64,000 nt of DNA. It comes from Theristus sp. LFF4_11 (lineage: Eukaryota > Nematoda > Chromadorea > Monhysterida > Xyalidae). The notes beneath the pieces are model-generated. The model was not told the origin of the DNA, did not search any database, and was given only the letters and a program-made list of their open reading frames with translations. Positions within the stretch are counted from its first letter, which is position 1. Each line of letters begins with the position of its first letter. The stretch lies in assembly GCA_030248135.1 (NCBI GenBank), contig JASANC010001905.1:34273-98272 (forward strand), read 5' to 3'. This document shows positions 57,379 through 64,000 of this stretch, in pieces. The translations under genes were made by a program, and so were the position numbers.

Positions 57379-58157
57379 TGTACAAATGTACAGGAAAGAC
57401 GTCAAATAACAAATCAGATTTGTTAACATAACTTTGCTCACCAACTGTTTTCAGCAGAATACACGTATGTTTGTTCATATCTTTTTGTGAGTCACTAACT
57501 AGAGCCAATAAAGTAAAAGAGATTCGGGAAATTGAAATACCACACAATTTATCACAAAAGTGTACGTCATTATTGCCATGGTACACAGCTTTATTATCCG
57601 TTTCGTTTTCCTCAAATAAATATCCATATAAACGCCGTCTTTTCTCATACTACTTGAGAATACTTCTTTTTTGTTAGGCAGGAACTCTCAAATAAATAAA
57701 AGAATGCTAGAGTGGATACACGTACGGAAGTGTAATGCTTTTGTTGGCTGCACTGTATTGTAGTGTGTGTAACCGGCACAAAATTTGTAACCAATTCACA
57801 TCAATTTTGGCAGTTGTTTCGGTAGTCCTTATTTTTACCGATTCACTCGTTTATGCTTGGTGTATAATCAATTCCAAAACAGTATACGTGTAATTTGGAA
57901 CTTTCGTTTTTTCCAAATGGAAAATTCCAAAAATCTTCCAAAAATAGCCATTGTGAGCATATAGTTACGGTACTGTATGTGGTGCCACCTATAAAGAGTA
58001 AAGCAATAGTTTAGTCCTGTTGGAATTTTCGGGTGTCGGAGGACTGGTACCCGGAGAACTGGTACCCTCTCACAAATTTTCTGGTCAACGAACCGTAAGC
58101 GATACTGAGAACGACGCGCGTGGTGTGAGTAAATACATTTTCCTGACATCAAACAAC

Positions 58158-58232
58158 AAGCCAGGGTTCGATCCTTACGCGCACGGGCACGACAAAAAGC
58201 ACTATCCACTAGACCACCAGCGTGCAAACGAC
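58158..58232 (-). repeat. tRNA-like SINE head
   Basis: The minus strand reads an A-box-like CTGGTGGTCTAGTGGATAGTGC and then a B-box-like GGATCGAACCCTGG. The spacing suits a pol III promoter. The body does not match the SINE at 3401, so it may be a second SINE family or a tRNA pseudogene. Confidence 0.45.
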
Positions 58233-59534
58233 ACGTTTGCAGTTGTTGTCGCGCAGTTTCATGAATCGTGACATAGCTGGTTGACATTTTTTCAGTCTTC
58301 TTTTATCACTGAACACCCAATGAACAATACCATCGTTCTAGCATCGATGCCTTATCCTTCCTTCACATACAAATCAATGCGCATGTTCGTTATGTTTTTT
58401 TTTAAATTTTGCCATGGCTTTGAAAACCAATGACATCAATTGAAAGAAAAGAAGTCGGTTTTACTGCATGGACACCTCTAAGAAGAAACTGTGAAACACA
58501 ATGATTACCTCGCTATGCCCGCATTGAGTATCGGGACCAAAATAAAAGACAACAGTAGTAACAAAGCAAGTACAGTATTGCACAGATCGGGTCGAGACCC
58601 ACAGTTCCTAATGTAATCAGTGAGTTGAAACGTGTCGTTTTTCTTTTATGCTGCGCCTTTCGAAAAAAACACAGACCTTAATGGTAGAATGGATACAATA
58701 GCGAGCTAGCGTTTACATTGAATTCACGAAATAAAACTCTTCTTTCGCCCACACTCATCTGTCCATCAGACGAGAATCCGAAACAAGAAAAATCTTCTCG
58801 TCTTTCGGTGCAATACTGAACTCTGATCAATTTTCATTCGCAGTAATTATTTGCAAAAATAAGTGCATCCTTTCAGGTTATTTGAAGATAGAAGCATGCA
58901 ATGTTTACTCTGAGACTGGCTTGATAGAATGCTTGGATCTAAACGCTATTCTTGAGCACAATGTAGTCAATGAATTTCTTTCACGGTTTACAATGTTTTC
59001 AAGTGTCACACGCTAAAAAATTGCAAGTCTTCCTCATTATTCATAAAATCTTCATCTGCCTCCAAAAGCATAGCAAACCGCAATTTTGTTTTGAGAATTG
59101 TATTTGTTTTGAATGTAGGTTATTCATAAAAATGTTTATTTCTTTAGAATTATCATTCCTGAAATTTTCTTGGTCTTGCATATGCTTTTACTTGTTATGA
59201 AAAGCTGTTTCATGCGCAATGTGGTTTATAATCCATTGGGTCTATTGTGGACATGTATTTTGCACATTTAGTGCAAATATTACCGTGAATCCTATGTACA
59301 TACAGATTTTTTTCTAAAACAACATTCTAGCAGTTAGCAAGCATTCTTCAGTACCAGAGCGAATTTTTACACTTTTGTCCACAGTTCGTGTGTGTATGAA
59401 TTCCGCATTCCTCCACATTTCGCACACAATAACTGGCGCTTCTATGAGCCCACGAAGTTTCGGTTTTTTCAAAGAATTCAATATCCTCAATGGTTGAAAT
59501 ATATCTTTTATCCTGAATATTATTATCCTCAAAA

Positions 59535-59630
59535 GGGCGAAGTAAGGTTGCATGTGTTCGTGGAAAATCCGCACAGCTGAAAACCGTGGAAAAGAGCACA
59601 CATTACGACGCGTTGAATAAGAAAGATAAT
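59535..59630. repeat. ATTATCTTT-ended element, 3' fragment
   Basis: GTGGAAAATCCGCACAGCTGAAAA followed by CGTTGAATAAGAAAGATAAT matches parts of the elements at 18799 and 56516 with the middle missing. Confidence 0.45.
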
Positions 59631-62600
59631 GCCCGTATATTAAAGGTGAATAATTATTTTAAATTAAAAGACTATGAATTACAGCTATCGCATTTTGTTC
59701 AGTCAGTTGAACAAACATATCTGCATTCTGAATGTCAGACTGTTAGTCATAATAAAAGTTTTTATCATGTTACGTTCTCATCAGTACTCATTCATTGAAC
59801 AGTCCACTACTATGACACAGCTCTGGGCAAATAAATTACATATATCCACGCATACCGGTATCTCCTTGCATTTTCACAGTAATGCCTAATAAACGTGTAA
59901 TATGGAATAAATTTGTTCAATAAAGTTTGTGAAGCAAGGTGATGACTTAATAATTTCAAAACTCTTGTTTCAACAGTGCCTAATTTAATTGAACGGTTGA
60001 TTTCTTTTTCGGTAAATAACTTTGCACGGTTCTCTGAACATTTATTAGATTGAGATTGGCAGATGGGTTGGTACTAACGGACAGATTTAACACGACGCTT
60101 CACAGGTTACTCGATAACTCGACTCAATGTGTCTTCGAGGCTGGCCCTGATAAAAACTCTGTCCGATCGAAACCAAAAAACCGTATTGAATGGTGTTCAA
60201 GAGGCGAAACCTGATTATTGTAATGTACATATATCGCTGGAAACTTTCTGTTTTCCCATTATCAGCACCAAAAAAGTTGCGCGAACACAGCCAAAGACGT
60301 GGACGACAGTTGTTTCGGCGTGTATTTTCCGCTTGCGTTCTTGCGTTTGGTTCTGGCATCTCTGGTCTGCACTTTTTTAACATTTCTCAAAAGTCCTATA
60401 TCTCTTCTCACGTTCGTGTGTACGTACGTCTGAACGACAAATTGTTTCGCTCCCACCGCGTTTTGACAAAGCCGATTACCTCCGAATTTTGACGGTTTTA
60501 TTTTTTTGGTTTCAGCGCATAAAAAACTTTAGTATGTATGTAGGTACATCAAATAGTTGGAGGGAGGGGTTCAATGGAAGCCGATTTGGCCCATTTTTAA
60601 TTGCAAATTTGGCTTTCGCAAAATTTACAATGGGGAAGCTGCGAACCCAATTTGAACACGGGTAGTAAACTTTAAAGATCACTTGTGGTATGATAATATG
60701 CTTCTTCCTGAACTATTTCAATACTACATTTTTATTTACTTGCTGCATGTTTGTTGTTTGTCAATAACATAACCACAACCGCAAAAAACAGAACCCACCG
60801 CGGCCACATCCTCCCACAGATAAACATCGGAAAAGTCTCTGCCATACGCGGGTGTCTTCATTTATTGTCAAGTTTGTCACGGCTCGAACGAGTCGCTGAG
60901 ATAAAACAGAAAGGCAAAAAAACAAAAAAAGAGTACAGGGTGTGTGAAGAGGATTACCTTAACGTACAACGGGCATGCGCCGTTGAAAGGTAACGTTTTT
61001 TAAATAAACAAGTGTGAATAAAATTTTCTTCAAGAATTGTATTACTAAATAATCATGCACTTGCTAAAATGTTCAAACTTGAATAGCATTAAAAGTGCAA
61101 AAAGAACATAAATCGAGCACGTCATTTTCGCATCACCCTGTACATAAGTGTGAACATTTGCAACCGGTTCAAAGATATGTGAGACGACACAACACGCCGC
61201 AAAAGCAAGCGTTCTCATCCGCAGAGTTGAGATGCGCAATGTCGCAGAAATGAAATGAAGCCCGAAAATGACAATTGGTTTTTGGCACAGAATCGCTTCA
61301 AAAACACAACAACGCCGCTGCGTGGCTACCACACTTCATTGTCTTGGTCTTGCCGCCGCAGATACACGGCACGCAACACAAAAACGCACTAATGCGCTAT
61401 CCGTGCGCTAATATGTGCGCGTCGCTAACACCACATACGGGGCGGATAGATATACCGTATCAGTCGGAGGTTGAAAAACAAGAATCTCTGGAATAAAGGA
61501 ATCATGGTGAAGTGCAGTGGACATCATTTTCTCAGGGGAAACATATCTTTCATTGATGAGCCACAAATAACTACAAAAAAAGTACAATTTGCTGTGTGCA
61601 ACCTGAGTTTCTCGTAATTTCAGATTTCTTTTTTGAGTCTTTTTAGAATTTTTTGAATTTAAAAATTCCTACAGCAACATTCACACTCTGTGATTACGGT
61701 ATGTGATCGGAACATATCTATATGCTGTACATATTTGTTCCGTCGTTATATATTGACGCTAACCTCTTATGCCCGGGCGCCTGCTGACGCGCCTAGAGTG
61801 CCGCTCATTTGTTACGCGCAGAATGGGATCCCTTATGCAATACTTAGTTTTTTCTCCTTTTATGTACACAAAATGTAATGTTTGCAATTTATGCGCTCTA
61901 CAGCTCCGCATCATTGGCCGCATTTGAGTCGGTTTGACAATTCTATTATAGACCCATGTGTCTGATGTTCATTTGATGTACTGTTATTCATTCTTTTTTG
62001 AAAGAACATGTAAAGTCCTTTTCAGACCGTTTTTTTTTGTTTGGAAGCGTCTGTCAGTTCATATATTTGAATTCAGGAACTTCCGGTTTGAAGGTTCAAA
62101 TTATACAGACTAACATTTTTTCTTTATCATGACGATATTTCATGAGGTATCTCTTGCATAATGCTCAACCAAAATTTTTTAATCAGAAATATTTGCATAC
62201 AATACCTATGTTAGAATATTCGTGTTTTCATCCTCCATCACCCGCAGGTGCCAAATTCGTTCGTTTTTACTAACAAATTTATTGGCTTCCGCAAAAATGT
62301 AATAAAAAAGCGGATATCAGAACTGTGTTGCAACAACACACAGCGGCGAGGGGAACGAGTATTTTATGCTGTTTTTCTACACCACAAACACGTTGCCTCT
62401 GAATTCAGACTTTCAAACAATAACTCTCGTATGCTCAGTCGCTAACCAACAAAGATAACGCGAATGATGCCTGAGGTACAATGGTGCACCAATACTAGAA
62501 AAACCTAGCAGAAAAAAAGTTTCACTGCAAATATGATAATGAAAACAGCGCGCGGGTAATAAAGAATTGAAACAATTTGAATGATAGCGCCAAAAACTGA

Positions 62601-62642
62601 TGGACGCCATGGAATGTACCACTAATAATCGAAATTGACAAT

Positions 62643-63889
62643 ATGGAACAGCGCGTTTTCGCCGTTCTCATCAGCTTAGCGACAAGCATGCAGCCGCACG
62701 TAATGCTGCTGTTGGCCGCGGCGTTGCTGAGCATCTCGACCGAGACATTGGGCATAGCCGGTCGATTTGTCGAGCGAAAAACGACTGCGGGACGCTTGCT
62801 AGGCTTCGTCCATGAGTATGACGGTGTTCAAGCAGAGGTGTACCTCGGAGTGCCTTTCGCGCAGCCGCCCGTCGGCAGTCTGCGATTAGAGGTAAGTGTA
62901 ATGGTATAAGTAGTTTAATAGTATGAATAGTTTAATAGTTTAAACATGTATGTCTTCTTGGTTTTGCAATCTGCATCCTGCACTGCATACATATATTTGA
63001 ACAATGACAAACTGGCTGACGGTATTTTCCTAAATATGCGGTACAGGATGCAGTGCATGATGCAATTGTTTTCTACGTGTGTACCCAGTTTTCACTATAA
63101 TGCAACATCCAACACAAAAAAGATTAGACAAGACCTTCATTAACCTTGCATTGCACGTAAAAAATCGGCGTTAAACGGTGAACCATAAAAAACGATTTTT
63201 TTAAACTAGTCACCTCTTTTATGTTAGTATCCAAGGCCGGTGCTTCCGTGGTCGGGCGTACGCAACGCCACTAAATTACCGCCGTGGTGTATACAGTTTT
63301 GGTTCGCCGATCCGCGACTGGAGGCGCGCCAGCACAGCGAAGACTGTCTCTATATGAACTTACTCATTCCATATCATGTAAAGGTGGGTACGGTACGGTA
63401 CGTGGTAATGGGGGGCGTGTGAGAAATGCAATGACTTTTTAACGTTTGAATTGTTTCAATTTACTAGTGACCGAGTTAATGTCAAATTTATGTCCTTCAC
63501 ACGTTTCATGCTCACTACCAATGTTCATTGTTGGCTTTCACCAAAATTACTAGTAGCGTTTTTCGCAGTGTTGAAGAGCAACATACATAAAGCTGGTGAC
63601 GATTAAAGCACTTTTTAATCAACGTGTTTCATTCACACCTTAAAAGTGCTACTGTGAAGGATTTGTCACCGACAAAGTGAAACACTAGTCACAGTAGAGA
63701 CAACGAAAACAAAAATCGAAACTAATTTACCACAGAATGTCAAACGTCCCTATCCGGTGCTGGTCTGGGTGCATGGTGGTTCGTACCAGGTGAACGGCGC
63801 CAACATGTTCCCACTAGACGGCAGCACCAGAAATCTCGTGTCACGCGGCATTGCGCTTGCGTTCGTCAATTATCGTCTCGGACCTATTG
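62643..63889 (+). CDS. Carboxylesterase, type B (5' part, runs off the window)
   Basis: Exons 62643-62891, 63228-63383 and 63736-63889 join in phase (0, 0, leaving phase 1); the gene continues past position 64000. The first exon has a hydrophobic signal (HVMLLLAAALLSIS) and GVQAEVYLGVPFAQPPVG. The second has LPWSGVRNAT and SEDCLYMNLLIP, the family's N-terminal signature with Met at one position. The third has PVLVWVHGGSYQVNG, where HGG forms the oxyanion hole, and NYRLGP. The family hydrolyses carboxylic esters, usually secreted or in the gut lumen or ER. The nucleophile elbow (GESAG), acid and His lie beyond the window, so catalytic competence cannot be judged. A second in-frame ATG at 62688 also gives a good signal peptide. 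Confidence 0.9.
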
Positions 63890-64000
63890 GTTAGTTGTAT
63901 GCTTTAAACATTTTCAATCAAATCACAAACTTGTTGTGTGCACATGCTCGTCTTGTACATCAGCTGCATTTTCCGTGCTTGTATGGCCTATTTTTTTAAA
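63890..64000 (+). other. Start of carboxylesterase intron 3
   Basis: The donor G/GTTAGTT follows NYRLGPI. The remaining 111 bases are AT-rich with no acceptor-bounded exon. Confidence 0.5.

Noticed and set aside
59392..59580. 62-codon Tyr/Phe/Pro-rich plus-strand frame
   Set aside because: It overlaps a fragment of the ATTATCTTT-ended repeat at its 3' end and lacks splice partners or a known motif.

Overview
This is eukaryotic DNA and almost certainly a nematode chromosome segment. All genes are split by introns with GT/AG boundaries. Two of them belong to families typical of nematode cuticle: a cuticlin-like ZP protein, and a secreted protein alternating lustrin-type cysteine modules with Kunitz modules. 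Intergenic DNA is AT-rich and littered with short TA-flanked inverted-repeat elements, tRNA-derived SINEs and simple repeats. The species cannot be named from this sequence. I joined exons by hand from splice signals, reading-phase continuity and protein-family motifs, with no transcript support.

Layout. Minus strand: 1793-3876, a small coiled-coil protein resembling bublin (UPF0184), 3 exons; 10420-14476, a membrane-anchored GH37 trehalase, 12 exons, about 639 aa; 17031-25088, a cuticlin-like ZP-domain membrane protein, 9 exons, about 481 aa. Plus strand: 39776-41422, a predicted N-myristoylated protein with a C1orf21-like C-terminus, 4 exons, about 267 aa; 45421-55925, a secreted modular protein of 21 exons and about 1125 aa with ten lustrin-type and ten Kunitz modules; 62643 to the window end, the 5' part of a carboxylesterase (three exons visible). 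The stretches 3877-10419, 14477-17030, 25089-39775, 41423-45420 and 55926-62642 hold no gene I can support, only repeats.

How the genes relate. They do not form a pathway and I see no operon; spacing is in kilobases. The ZP protein and the Kunitz/lustrin protein are both plausible cuticle or apical-matrix proteins. Trehalase splits trehalose to glucose, and the carboxylesterase is a secreted or lumenal hydrolase.

Most notable points: nine of the ten Kunitz modules have lost the two cysteines of the reactive-loop disulphide while the last keeps all six; the trehalase lacks the glycine-rich loop carrying the expected catalytic glutamate; a 264 bp TA-flanked element lies within 8 bp of a splice donor of the ZP gene; a three-level nest of TA-flanked elements can be resolved using an uninterrupted copy in the same window; and a mariner-like element keeps only a helix-turn-helix fragment between about 125 bp terminal inverted repeats.
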